Below are positions 42,061 to 53,509 of a stretch of 64,000 nt of DNA, piece by piece. The notes under the pieces were generated by a model. The model was given only the letters and a program-made list of their open reading frames with translations. It was not told the DNA's origin and ran no database searches. Location of the stretch: positions 70,262,001-70,326,000 of the forward strand of contig CP142451.1 in NCBI GenBank assembly GCA_038049695.1, written 5' to 3'. The translations under genes were made by a program, and so were the position numbers. Source of the stretch: Cinnamomum chago (taxonomy: Eukaryota; Streptophyta; Magnoliopsida; Laurales; Lauraceae). Positions within the stretch are counted from its first letter, which is position 1. Each line of letters starts with the position of its first letter.

Positions 42061-44830
42061 TGTCACATCTCGGTCCCGAATCACCCTGGCCTAGGGTAAT
42101 CCCTGAGGTGTGACACGCATACTCCTGTGATATGACACCCTTCTCGAGTCAAGTACGATATCACGATGGGGAAAGTCAACCTTCCACGTGTGAGTCTAGC
42201 TCACTAACACCTATCAACAACATTTGATAGCGAAAGCATTTTATAATAAAACACAAATAGGTACCATTTCATGAACAGTCCTATCATAAGTTTCATGTTT
42301 ATACAAAAGTTACTTACACATTGGAACCAAAGTGGGGATTATAAAAAATAAAAATAAAAAATCACCCCACCAACCTATATAGAATATAATCCAAAAGTAT
42401 CTATTTAGTGTGACCCACAAAAAAAGAAGTAATTGCACTTCTAATCTAGCTTTCAAAAGTTCCCCCTTCGCTCTTCGGAGGTCCAAACTACATGGGCCCA
42501 TTTCCAAGCCACTCTTCTAGTCCTGAAGGAACCTCTTCGGTCTCCTCCTCTCCCTCCTGGGTATCCTCAGGTTCGGGAGCTGCACCTTCGTCTCTGACAC
42601 CAAAGATAGTATCTTAAATGCAACTATTTAGCAAGTATAAGCATTAATATTGTAACACATGTTATATCAAATTCGAATTTAAAGACAATAGATCAAAGAT
42701 GCCAAAATTAAGTAAAACTAGGCAATTTGTGTAAATCGAATAATTTATGCTTTACGAATCAAATGGGGAATTAACATACAAGTCTGGCTACTACATTGAG
42801 CTCATCCTTTCTATAAAGAGCAAATCTAGTAGGGATGTCACCAGCGTCCCGGCCAAAGGCTGACCGGCTACCTGGGTTTGGAGTTCTGGTACTCCAAAAT
42901 GACTTACTGCAGTAGTCTCAATTAATAAACTAAGTATAACCCCGTTGGGTATCATAGGGTCCAAGCTAAATAGTGTCAACTCAATCGAATCAAATGATAA
43001 TAGAATGTGGATAAATTCCATATCATATAATTTCATAACATCATATCGAATTGAATCAAATAGTAATTGTTCACATTCATATTATTTCAAGGAATCCACT
43101 TTGAATATAGTTATCAAATTAGAAGTACACCAATATATAATGCATTGATAAACCATTTGAAGTCAATGATAATATTCCACTCAATATGAAGTGCAAGGGG
43201 AATTTAAGGAATCAAGGTAATTACTAACCAACTCTAATCCATTTATTCATAGTCTCTCACCGTCCATTTCAAGGTAGTTTTAGAAGGTCAATGTATTACT
43301 ATCATCTATTTGGTGCCATGAATTATAAGAAAATATATTGAATTCCCAAACCAACCCCCATGGCATAGTTTAAGACCAATGAGTAAAATCTACAAGTGTT
43401 CTCAGCCTCAATGAACATTCATAGATTTATAATTTCCATTTAGACAAATGAAGAGGTTAAGGGTTCAATTCTAAAGTCATAAAGGTCCATTTTGAATCTT
43501 AATCACCTACTGGTTTAGGGTGTGCCACAAAATTCTCTTTAGGGAGGATTATAGAGGGTTAATATAAGTTAGGGAAAGGTAAAAAACATTCTATTTGGGT
43601 CAAAAGACCCCAGCCATACATTTAAGGTCGCTTGAGCGGATGCAAGTTCGCTCGAGCTAACGTCTTCTAGAGAGGGGGTTGCTCGAGCAGACCCCTTGGT
43701 CGCTCGAGCGAGTGCCATCTAGAGAGGGGCTCGCTCAAGCGCCCACTCCAAAATTCCGGAATTTTCAGCTGTTCTTCTCCCATTACAACTACAGTGCATA
43801 AACATGTACAAGAGTGAAGTTCATAGCACTTCTACTCCATCATTAATAGTACCCATTCATCACATTCTCCTAATTCCAACTCTTATTACCATCATTATAG
43901 CCATTACCCATTCAACACCAAAGACTACAAAATTAGGCTGAAAATCACTAATTCAGAATATGAATAATGGAATCAATATTAAGAAAACAACATGCATTTC
44001 ATATTAAAGCTTATACTTGCATCAATCAAAGCTTTTCAACCTCTAGTTCTATTAATAGCTCTAATGAGCTAAACCCCCCAATAACAAACCCTAAGAAAGG
44101 AAAACCATGAAAAGATGCTAATGAATATGCATGCATGATTAATTAGGAGTCCCTTGACCCCTTTTTAACTCAAAACATGAATATCAAGGTTTGGGTTCTA
44201 ACCTATAACAAGAAATCTGAAAATATGGAAGTTGTAGGGAACTATTCATGTTAACAAAGGTATGGCAGTGAAGAGGAAGTGATGAAGAGACCCATTCTTG
44301 CTTTCAAGTTCACATGCAAAGAATCCCTAAGCCAAATGGAGAAGAAAGAAGAGAGAATGGAAAGGAAAACAAGAGGAAGAAATGCTCCTCTCTCTCAGAT
44401 ACAAAAATGGTTCGACTAAAATGAATTGGGTTGAGTTTTAAGTGAAAGAGGTGTCCATTTTATAAAAACAACCTCTAGTTTTAGATATTTTCATAATGAG
44501 TCAAATGGTGGCCCACTAATTCAATAGATGATCAAATGAAGGAAAGTTCTATATGAAAATCGACGTGTTCGATGAGATACACGCGATGATGTCAAGATGA
44601 CGTGCATATGAGGTAAAATGAGAAAATCCTAATTTACGTAAAAATCCTTGACTCTACTCAATCTAGCCAAATTGAGGTCAAACTACCTACCCAAGACTCA
44701 AGGTCTAACCCAAAGGCTAAAACAAGACTAATTAATCATAAAATAACTTAATTAGCCACTAAGTATACTTAATTAAATAAAACATGATTAATTAGTATGA
44801 AACACCATTAATTTGGGTTGGGGTGTAACA
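42061..44830 (-). mobile_element. 5' LTR of the chromovirus, 2770 bp
   Basis: On the minus strand it starts TGTTACACCCCAACCC (44830) and ends GGGACCGAGATGTGACA (42061). It aligns with the interrupted LTR at 2223-7758 and shows the empty sites for the CACTA, the Copia fragment and the Mutator-like MITE. The flank at 44831 reads ACTTG; the partner flank is outside the window. Confidence 0.9.
43625..43742. repeat. Paired TCGCTCGAGCGA-type palindromes in the chromovirus 5' LTR
   Basis: Word centres are 43633/43653 (20 bp) and 43684/43705 (21 bp), plus a single word at 43736. TCTAGAGAGGGG spacers separate the pairs, much like the CCAGAGAG spacers of solo LTR 1. Confidence 0.87.
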
Positions 44831-46085
44831 ACTTGTAAAATAATTTTGTAAAATAATTGGGCTTTTAAACTAAAAAATCAAATGGTAGAATGCCGTAACC
44901 AAATGATATTTGGTCTCACTGGAAAATAAAAGGGAAAGATATTTGGTCAATCCCTAATCTGATAGATTCTTATTCAGTAATAATGCTTATATCAGTACAA
45001 AGCCTTTGTCAAAGCAACAACTCCTCTATGCAAATCATAGCTACATGACCACCACCAAAACCCTATGAATATAACTTCCAGCAGTACAGGCCACCATAAC
45101 CAAAACCCAGGAGCAGCATCTCCAGGGAAAAAGCACCTTTGGAAAAGTCATGCCTGGATAGCTGTAGAAAAGTTCTGGTTTCTCAAAACTACTAATTTAA
45201 GTACCATGATCATCATCATCTTCCATTTCAAAGAAAGGGAAAACAAAACAATGCAAAGGAGGGCTCCAGAAGATGGTAAAAAGAGCTACCATATGTCTCT
45301 AAAGCTTTTTGCATCTCAATCATATGATTACTGGCCTTCTAGGGAGCGATTCCTCCAAATCTATCATTTCACAACCAACAATGTACTTCACTGTATGATA
45401 GAAATCAACATGTTAAAATCTGAAACCCCAAACCAAACTTAATCACACAAGAGTGTGAAAATACAGCTATCAAAATCCCTAGTTTTTTTATTTAAGGTTT
45501 GCCAAAAAGGGATTTTATATTGGTGAAAATCTCAGTAAAAATAAAATACATCCATAAAAAACCCCCAATTTCTTTGAATAAAATCCATAGACTGTTGCCA
45601 TGCCTGTTGTGGCATAAAAATTAAAAATCTCTATAGGAGGGAGCAATGGATTCGGTTTACAGATTTAGTTTCCTTGATGGAAGTAGAGGAGATTGAGGGA
45701 TAGGGTGGCAGAGGAGATGAGAGAGTGAGAAACATTCACAAGTGAAGGATTCTACTTCTACTTATTTATTTGAAAATCTGGATCAAGATAAAATGAAATG
45801 AAAAAATATAATTTATGTAGCCAATCTTAATATAGATTGGACAAGGCCGCGGCAGCAGTCAATAAGAAAGTAACAGAGCAATGGTTTGGCTAATGGAATC
45901 CAGAGAGGAGGGATTGATGAGAGCGGATTAGAAAGGGAAGGAGATATGGGTAGAAATGGGTGTGCTAATGGTGAAATTTAGCCCGTGGTATTGGACCTTG
46001 CTAACATTGATTATGAGCAGTTTTGCACGAAACGGTGGACCCCGCTTGATACAATGATTGAGCGGCTAAGATCATCCAATTCATC
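44831..46085. other. Low-copy stretch between two retroelements
   Basis: This 1255-bp stretch shows no similarity to the repeats in the window. A 125-codon plus-strand open frame at 45065-45442 has no recognisable features. On the minus strand, 45760-45600 is pyrimidine-rich (CTCACTCTCTCATCTCC), as in plant 5' UTRs. It is the DNA that adjoined the NUDT19 promoter before element D arrived. I cannot support a gene. Confidence 0.4.
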
Positions 46086-46740
46086 TGTGTGGGGACCATT
46101 CCGGGAACCAAATCCCATTTCGACTTCGGCAACGCGTCGTCCTTGGTCTCGGCCTCGGATAAAGATTCTCCACTTCGGCACATCCTGCTGATGTCGGATT
46201 AGGGTAACCAGTTCGGCCGCGCCACCTCATTCAATCTCGGCTATACAGAAGCTGTACGATTTCATCCCGTGGCCAAGGCCCAAGAAAGGGGTTCGATGGG
46301 ACCTCAGCCGCCAACAGATCAGGGGAAGATCAGGCCCAATGTGACTGGCATTAAATGCAGTATGGGCTGATCGGACCCTCATTAAATGCGATGAGGGCTG
46401 TGATGGACCCTCATTAATGATTATATGGGCTGATAAGATCTAGTCACATCATAAGGCCCACTGGCACAGGTGCCAAAGTTATTCCCCATATAAGGCACGG
46501 AACAGGCCAAGAGGAAGGTATGCATTCCTCTACATGCAACGACACTCTGCTCTTTTCTTCTCCGATCAGCTACTTGCACTAACTTAAGCATCGGAGAGCC
46601 CTGCGCTGCCCACAGCCAGGGTCTTCTGACTGCTTTCTTCTCCCCTTACAGGTTCACCAGGCACGCAGCTCCTCCTCCGGTACTTTGAGTAAGTCCTTGA
46701 AGGCATCTTAATCTTGTGAGTATATTTTTCTGCACTTACA
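46086..46740 (+). repeat. 5' LTR of element D
   Basis: It starts TGTGTGGGGACCATTCC and ends TTCTGCACTTACA. A TATAAGGCACGG stretch near 46491 is a likely TATA region. Confidence 0.93.
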
Positions 46741-46742
46741 AT

Positions 46743-46760
46743 TGGCGCCGTCTGTGGGAA
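46743..46760 (+). other. Primer binding site of element D
   Basis: TGGCGCCGTCTGTGGGAA starts two bases after the LTR. The TGGCGCC core is shared with tRNA-Asp-type sites, but the rest does not fit perfectly, so the primer is uncertain. Confidence 0.65.
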
Positions 46761-46787
46761 ACGATTGACATAATCTTCCCTATTACC

Positions 46788-48700
46788 ATGACGAGGAGAG
46801 TTGCTAAAGGCGGAGAAACTTCCAAGACAAAGCGTACAGGACCGTCTTCTAACTTCCTTCCTGCCAAGAAGAGGTCTGGGAAGCAACCAGTTGCAGAGGA
46901 CGACGCCGAGCGTGATCTCATCCGGATCAACGTTGAGGAGCGTGACCTTCGCTCGGAGTCTGCTCCCCGTAGGGGAGATACCCAGCAGCAGCCTGCAGGT
47001 CTCTTGGTGGGTCGAGACCATCGGTGTAAGTCTCCAGTGGTCGATGGACCACGTCCCTCTGATCAGGTGGAGGATGTTGAGGATACTGAGGATGAAGAAT
47101 ATAACCTTAGTGATGACTTCGACTCCACCCTTGAAGAGATTAGGGCACAGAATGAGGCCATCAAGGAAAGGGACGCTCTGATCCTCCAGCTCCAGCAGCA
47201 GCTGGAAAGAGCTACGAGTTCAGCAGGGCTCCAGCAGCACTCTCATCAGCAGCAGTCCCAGCAGCGGTCTCGACAGCGACAATCTCAGCAGCAGCGGTCG
47301 CAGCGACAGCATGAGAGGAAGGTTTCTCGTGTCAAGCGCACTTCTTCCCCCAAGGAAGATTTGAGGGACCTTCTGAATAAGAAAAGGCGTGACCGAACTC
47401 AGGATGAGGGCTCAAGCACCAGCCATAGCTACCCGAGGAAGGCATCGAAAACCATTCCGGAGAGCAAGTATCATGATCAGGAGTGGTTGGACGCGCGCAT
47501 AAGGGAAACGGTCCAGCGTAATCTGGAGGTAGCTGGTCTCGGCCGAGACCAAAAAGATGTTTGTTGCGACTCCATTGATCTCAGCGCGTCTCCTTTCTCT
47601 CGCAATGTCAGGAAGTATCCCCTGCCAAAGAAGTTCACCGTCCCAAGATTCATCACTTATGATGGGACCTCGGACCCAGCTACACATCTCAGGCACTTCT
47701 CCCAGAGGATGTCTGTCTGGGGAAATGAGGGTCATCTGAACTGTCGAGTCTTCTCCTCCAGTTTGGGTGACCTTCCCCTGAAGTGGTTCTGTGCACTCCC
47801 GGAGGGGTCCATTTCGAGTTGGCAGCAGCTCCAACAGTCCTTCATGAAGAAGTTTCAGGCCTATAGAATACTGCCGAAGACAGATGCAGATATCATAGCC
47901 CTGAAGATGAAGCAGGGAGAGAACGTCACCCAGTTCGCGAAGCGATTCTGGACGGTCTACAGCCAGATCGAAAACTCCAAGGACGAAGTGGCCATCTTCG
48001 CGTTTCGGAATGCCCTACTGCCGGATAGTGACCTTCGCAAAGATCTAGCCAGAAACCCGGTGTCCTCCATAGCGGCGCTCATGTCTATCGTCAACTGCTA
48101 CATCGCCCAAGAGGACGACCAGGTCCGGGCTCGGGAAAACCACGGGGCCGCACAGAAGGACCGAGGTGAGAGGCCCTCAAAGAGGGATAGGGGGCCGTCC
48201 CGAAGAGATGAGTCAGACAGAAGCAAGGCGCCAGCCGGCTCGGCAAGGGCTCAGGCATTCACCTCGGTGAGAAGCAAGAAGCCCAGACTGTCCGAAGATG
48301 CATATTGGGCAGTCAACACGGTCTTTAGGGAGCCCATCCAAAGAATCATGTATAAGATCAAGTCGAGGCCATACTTCAGCTGGCCAGAGCCCATGAGGGA
48401 CGATTCTTCTTTCCGGGATCAGACCAGGTTTTGTGCGTACCACAAGGAGAGCGGCCATAAAACTGAGGAATGCAGGGTACTGCGGTCGCATCTGGAGAAG
48501 CTTGTCCAGGAAGGACATCTCCAGGAGTTCGTTAAGGCGGACACCAGGGCCGACACCCGAGCCCCGCGCCGAGATGAAAGAGGCCGCGACAGCGACGGGT
48601 CGGAGAAGATCATTAATGTCATCCATTTGGCTCCCCCGCCCAAGGGGAGTAACCGAGCTCGTGCCGAGGCCAGGCAGGCCTCCCACAGAAAGCAAGTCAT
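46788..48700 (+). mobile_element. Element D gag region
   Basis: A basic, Gln-rich leader (QQ/SQQR runs near 47190-47330) comes first. The retrotransposon gag core follows (near 47640-48130: TYDGTSDPATHLRHF, SLGDLPLKWFCALPEGSISS, GENVTQFAKRFWTVYSQIE), then a CX2HX5HX4C zinc-knuckle-like patch (FCAYHKESGHKTEEC, near 48430). Its reading frame runs directly into the polymerase. Confidence 0.88.
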
Positions 48701-48779
48701 GGCAGCCGAACTCGGCTCAGCACCGAAAAGGGCTCGGAGGGAGCGGCCCGAAATCAGGTTCACAGATGCAGACTTGGGA

Positions 48780-51300
48780 GGGGTACAGCTTCCCCACAAT
48801 GACCCGCTGATCGTCACCCTAAAGTTTGACTGCTCTCGGCAAGGCGTGAAGGATTGCACCGTGAAGAAGGTTCTCGTCGACCCCGGAAGTTCATCCGAGA
48901 TCCTCTATTTCGATAGTTTCCGAAGGATGGGACTGGTGGAGAAGGATCTGCAGGAGGCCCGAATTCCTCTCATCGGCTTCAGCGCCAAGCCAGTTTACCC
49001 CAAGGGGAAGGTGACGTTCAAGGTCGAGGCCGGTGGCGCGTCTGTCGCGACAACCTTCATGGTGGTTGACGCACCCTCGCCTTACAATGCTATAGTGGGC
49101 AGGACTTGGCTCCACAGTCTGGAGGCAGTCCCTTCCACTCTCCACCAGAAGCTGAAATTTCCTTGGGAAGGGAAGAATGACAGAGTCGAAATCGTCACAG
49201 TCAGAGGAGACCAGCAAGCGGCCAAGTACTGCCTGACAGCTGTGGTGTCTGGAGAGCGAGAGCCCAAAGAGGTTAATATGGCCGAGAAAGAGAAGAAGCT
49301 GGAAGAGAAGCTAGATGAGGTCGGCCAGGACCCGGGGAAAAGGAGCGTGGAGGACCTTACCGAGGTCAGGATCGACTCAAAAGTTCCGGAACGGTTCTTC
49401 CTGCTCGGCAGTCAGCTCGGGGAGCCAGAGAAGTCCGAGTTGACCAAGTTCCTAGTGCAGAACAAGGACGCTTTCGCTTGGACGCCTCAAGAGATGCCTG
49501 GCATCGACCCCGAGGTAATATGCCATAAATTGAATGTAGACCCTAATCATAAACCTGTGATGCAGAAAGCTCGCAGGACTGGGGTACCACAAACCGAAGT
49601 CGTGGTCGAGGAGGTGGACAAACTGCTCGAAGCCGGCGCCATCAGAGAAGTTCAATACCCGACCTGGCTAGCCAATACTGTGGTCGTCAGGAAGAAGACT
49701 GGCAAGTGGAGGGTGTGCGTCGACTTTACCGACCTCAACAAGGCTTGTCCCAAGGACAGCTTTCCCCTACCCAAGATCGACCAGATGATTGACGCCACGG
49801 CCGGGCACGACAGAATGAGCTTCCTCGACGCACCGCGGCTATCACCAGATTCTGTTGTATGGGCAGACGAAGAGAAGACAGCTTTCATCACACCTCGGGG
49901 CACCTACTGTTACAAGGTGATGTCGTTTGGGCTGAAGAATGCAGGAGCCACTTATCAGAGACTTGTCACCAAGATGTTTCACGATCAGCTCGGCAAAACT
50001 GCTGAAGTTTACATCGACGATATGGTGGTTAAGTCCAAGCAAGCCCATAACCATTTGGCAGACCTAGCTGGAGTTTTCGCCACTTTGAAGAGGTTCAAGC
50101 TCAAGCTCAATGCCTCCAAGTGCGCCTTTGGTGTCGGCTCTGGCAAATTCCTGGGAAGCTTGGTCACACGCAGGGGAATTGAGGCAAATCCAGATCAGAT
50201 CTCGGCTATCCTCAGAGTGCAGAGTCCCACCTCGGCTAAGGAAGTCCAAAAGCTAACCGGAATGGCAGCCGCACTGAATCGGTTCATCAGCAGATCCTCA
50301 GATAAGTGCCGGCCTTTCTTTCAGCTTCTTAGGAAGAATTTTAAATTTCAATGGACTCCAGAATGCGACCAGGCGTTGCAGGAGCTTAAGGCTTACCTTT
50401 CTTCACCCCCTCTACTGTCAACTCCGGTCCACGGGGAGTTTTTGTATTTATACCTCGCGGTCTCGGATCATGTGGTGAGCTTGGTCCTCCTCCGAGAAGA
50501 GGATAAGGTCCAGAAACCAATCTATTACACGAGCAAGGCCTTGATTGATGCCGAGACCAGGTACTTTCCACTAGAGAAGCTCGCGCTGGCACTCGTTAGT
50601 GCCTCACGGAAACTCTCTCATTACTTTCAAACACATACCATAGTAGTTGCTACGGAACACCCACTTAAGTCCGTTTTCAGAAAAGCTGACTTTTCAGGAA
50701 GGATTTCAAGGTGGGCCGTCGAACTGGGGCAGTATGAAATTCAATATCAGCCCAGTACAGCGATCAAAGCCCAGGTTCTGGCAGATTTCCTTGCCGAGTT
50801 CGACTCAAGTTCGGCACCAACTCAGCTCGGCACCGAACTGGGGGGCAGGGAACATGAGGCGCCCACGGGCTCTGCACAATCACAATGCCAAGCCCTCACC
50901 CCAGTTTGGAAAGTCTTCGTCGATGGGTCTTCCACCTCGAGAAGAGCCGGAGCAGGAGTTGTTCTCCAATCGCCAGAAGGACTGGTCATCGAGCAGGCTC
51001 TGACCCTGGATTTCAAGGCGTCGAACAATGAAGCTGAGTACGAAGCCCTTTTAGCCGGACTGAACAGCGCCAAATCCTCGGAGCTTAACAGCTGGTGGTC
51101 TTCAGTGATTCACAGTTGGTGGCAAACCAGCTGACTGGGGACTATCAAGCTCGCGATGACCGGATGGCTGCGTATTTGGCCCTGGCAAAGAAGCTGCTCT
51201 CACAGTTTCAGTCAGCCGAAATCAAAAAAATAGGCAGAGAATCAAACTCCCATGCAGATGCTCTTGCAAATTTGGCCAGCGCTGTCGAAGCAGGAAGAAA
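48780..51300 (+). mobile_element. Element D protease, reverse transcriptase and two RNase H domains
   Basis: The protease active-site patch is VLVDPGSSSEILYFDSF (near 48870), followed by YNAIVGRTWLHSLEA (near 49085). The reverse transcriptase spans about 49600-50150 (WRVCVDFTDLNKACPKDSFP, FGLKNAGATYQRLV, YIDDMVVKSK). The gypsy RNase H is near 50350-50790. The extra archaeal-type RNase H is near 50905-51290 (WKVFVDGSSTSRRAGAGVVL, NNEAEYEALLAGL, then a VFSDSQLVANQL stretch). The second RNase H marks the Tat lineage. Confidence 0.9.
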
Positions 51301-51399
51301 AAGAACCATCGAAGTGGAGTCCTTGGCCGCACCCAGCATTGAGCTCCATCCACCTCGGGAAGTGTCGTGTATTGACCTAGGCCCGAGTTGGATGGACCC

Positions 51400-52627
51400 C
51401 ATCATCGCCTACCTCAAGGACGACAAGCTGCCCGAAGACAGCAGCAAGGCCCATCGAATCAGACTGAAAGCAGCACGGTTCTGGCTGTCTCCCGAAGTCA
51501 AGCTCTACAGGAAGTCGTTCTCGGGACCGTACCTCCAGTGTGTGCACCCAAGCAAAGTCGAAGACCTTCTCTTTGAGATGCATGAAGGAATCTGCGGAAG
51601 CCACATTGGTGGGAGATCCCTGGCCTACCGAGCCATCAGCCAAGGGTACTGGTGGCCATACATGCAGAAGGATGCGCAGGTGTATGCTAAAAAGTGCAAA
51701 AAGTGCCAGAAATTCTCCCACTCTCTCCATCAACCGGCGCAGGACCTCAGTTCGCTCTCCAGCCCGTGGTCGTTCGCCCAGTGGGGGCTCGACATTGTGG
51801 GGCCACTTCACCGAACTCCAGGGAATAGAAGGTGGCTGATAGTTGCCACCGACTACTTCACGAAGTGGATTGAAGCAGAGCCCCTATCTTCCATCACAGA
51901 GCAGGACTCCAAAAACTTCGTGTGGAAAAACATCATCATGAGGTTCGGCATCCCTAGGACTTTGATCTCAGACAACAGGACTCAGTTCGACTCCAACCTC
52001 TTCAGGACCTTCTGCCAGGAGCTCGGAATCCGAAACTGCTACTCCACCCCAGCTTATCCACAGAGTAACGGCCAAGCAGAGATTTCCAACAAGGTGGTGC
52101 TCGACGGACTGAAAAAGCGACTCGACAAAGCCAAGGGAAGGTGGGTAGAAGAGCTCCCGAGCGTTCTTTGGGCCTACCGAACGACGCCGAGGCGGTCCAC
52201 TTCGGCAACCCCATTTTCCCTGGCCTATGGTATGGAGGCTGTCATCCCCTTAGAAATTGGCCTCCCTACTCTAAGGTCCGAACTCTTTGACCAGGGCCGA
52301 AATGAGTCGCATCTAGCATTGGAGCTGGATTTGGCCGATGAGCGAAGGGAAGCTGCTGCAATCCGGTTGGCCGCATATCAGCAACAGTTGGCCAGAGGAT
52401 ACAACCAGAATGTCAGGGAGCGGAGATTCTCGGTGGGAGAGCTGGTTCTCAAGAAAGCACTCCCAGGGGATAAGGATCCAAATCAAGGCAAGCTGGCACC
52501 AAATTGGCACGGACCGTTTAAAGTAACCTCCATCGCTGGACGATCAGCTTACAGACTCGAAGATATGGAGGGCCGGCAGTTACCGAGACCATGGAACGCG
52601 TCTCACCTAAAGAAATTCCATTTCTGA
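51400..52627 (+). mobile_element. Element D integrase
   Basis: The HHCC motif is at about 51580-51710 (HEGICGSHIGGRSLAYR, CKKCQKF). The catalytic core has LDIVGPL, VATDYFTKWIEAEPL, SDNRTQFDS and a YPQSNGQAE patch (51790-52090). The C-terminal part follows, with WAYRTTPRRSTSATPFSLAY and the GPF-like NWHGPFKVTSI (52150-52540), ending RPWNASHLKKFHF at the stop. Confidence 0.9.
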
Positions 52628-52704
52628 AACCTGTACCCTGTGTTTCTGAAAGTTCAATGAAAGAGAATTTCCTATTAGAAGGACCAGCAGTTCAGCTACG
52701 AATA

Positions 52705-52932
52705 ATGATGAGATCGTCTCGGGTCGGCAACGTGCCACCCAGGCGTGAAGCCTCCGGGCCAACGATGAGATCGTCTCAGGTCGGCAACGTGCCACCCAGG
52801 CGTGAAGCCTCCGGGCCAACGATGAGATCGTCTCGGGTCGGCAACGTGCCACCCAGGCGTGAAGCCTCCGGGCCAACGATGAGATCGTCTCGGGTCGGCA
52901 ACGTGCCACCCAGGCGTGAAGCCTCCAGGCCG
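52705..52932. repeat. Four tandem units of exactly 57 bp in element D
   Basis: Units start at 52705, 52762, 52819 and 52876 and are almost identical (GATCGTCTCGGGTCGGCAAC, CACCCAGGCGTGAAGCCTCC). At 57 bp (3 x 19) the units keep frames open on both strands. They lie between integrase and the 3' end of the antisense gene. Confidence 0.95.
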
Positions 52933-53509
52933 TTTCGGCTAGCGGGTCGACCCTGAACTTAAGGCCAACTTATTGTAAGAACTGTTGTGTCGGCCTCATA
53001 GTTCCACCGAAAACTCTTGGATCGGCACAGCCTTCCCTCTATGGGATGCACTGAGCCGAGCCTCGACACTTAGAAAAATAACTGAAAAGAAGGCGAAGAG
53101 GCAAACAACAACACGTTGTGATCATTCTGCCACACATAAAGATAGTCTGAAATGGAAAGCCTCATTTCATTCATTCATTCAAAAAACAACTGTTGCTAAT
53201 CGGATTCATTGCAAATACAAGCGGGAAACCTTACAAATGCAAACGGGAAGGAAAAAGTGCAACAAGGAAAAGAAGCTGGTGTGTCAGAAGCTTATGCAGC
53301 GCCGGCCTCGGTGTTGGCTCCTTCGTCCTGAGGGGTTTCCACCGTTGCGGGGACGAAATCAGGGGTGGCAGCAACGACCTCGGTGGAGTCAGTGGAAGCA
53401 TCAGCAGAACCGGGGGCTCTGGCGGGATCCCGACCCGGGAACTTATCCGGACTTCGGTAGTTCGGGTCGTCCTCGGGGACTCCTATCTTTGCCAGAGCGG
53501 CCTGCCACC

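Noticed and set aside
45065-45442. 125-codon frame in the low-copy stretch
   Set aside because: No recognisable domain and uneven composition. It may be chance.
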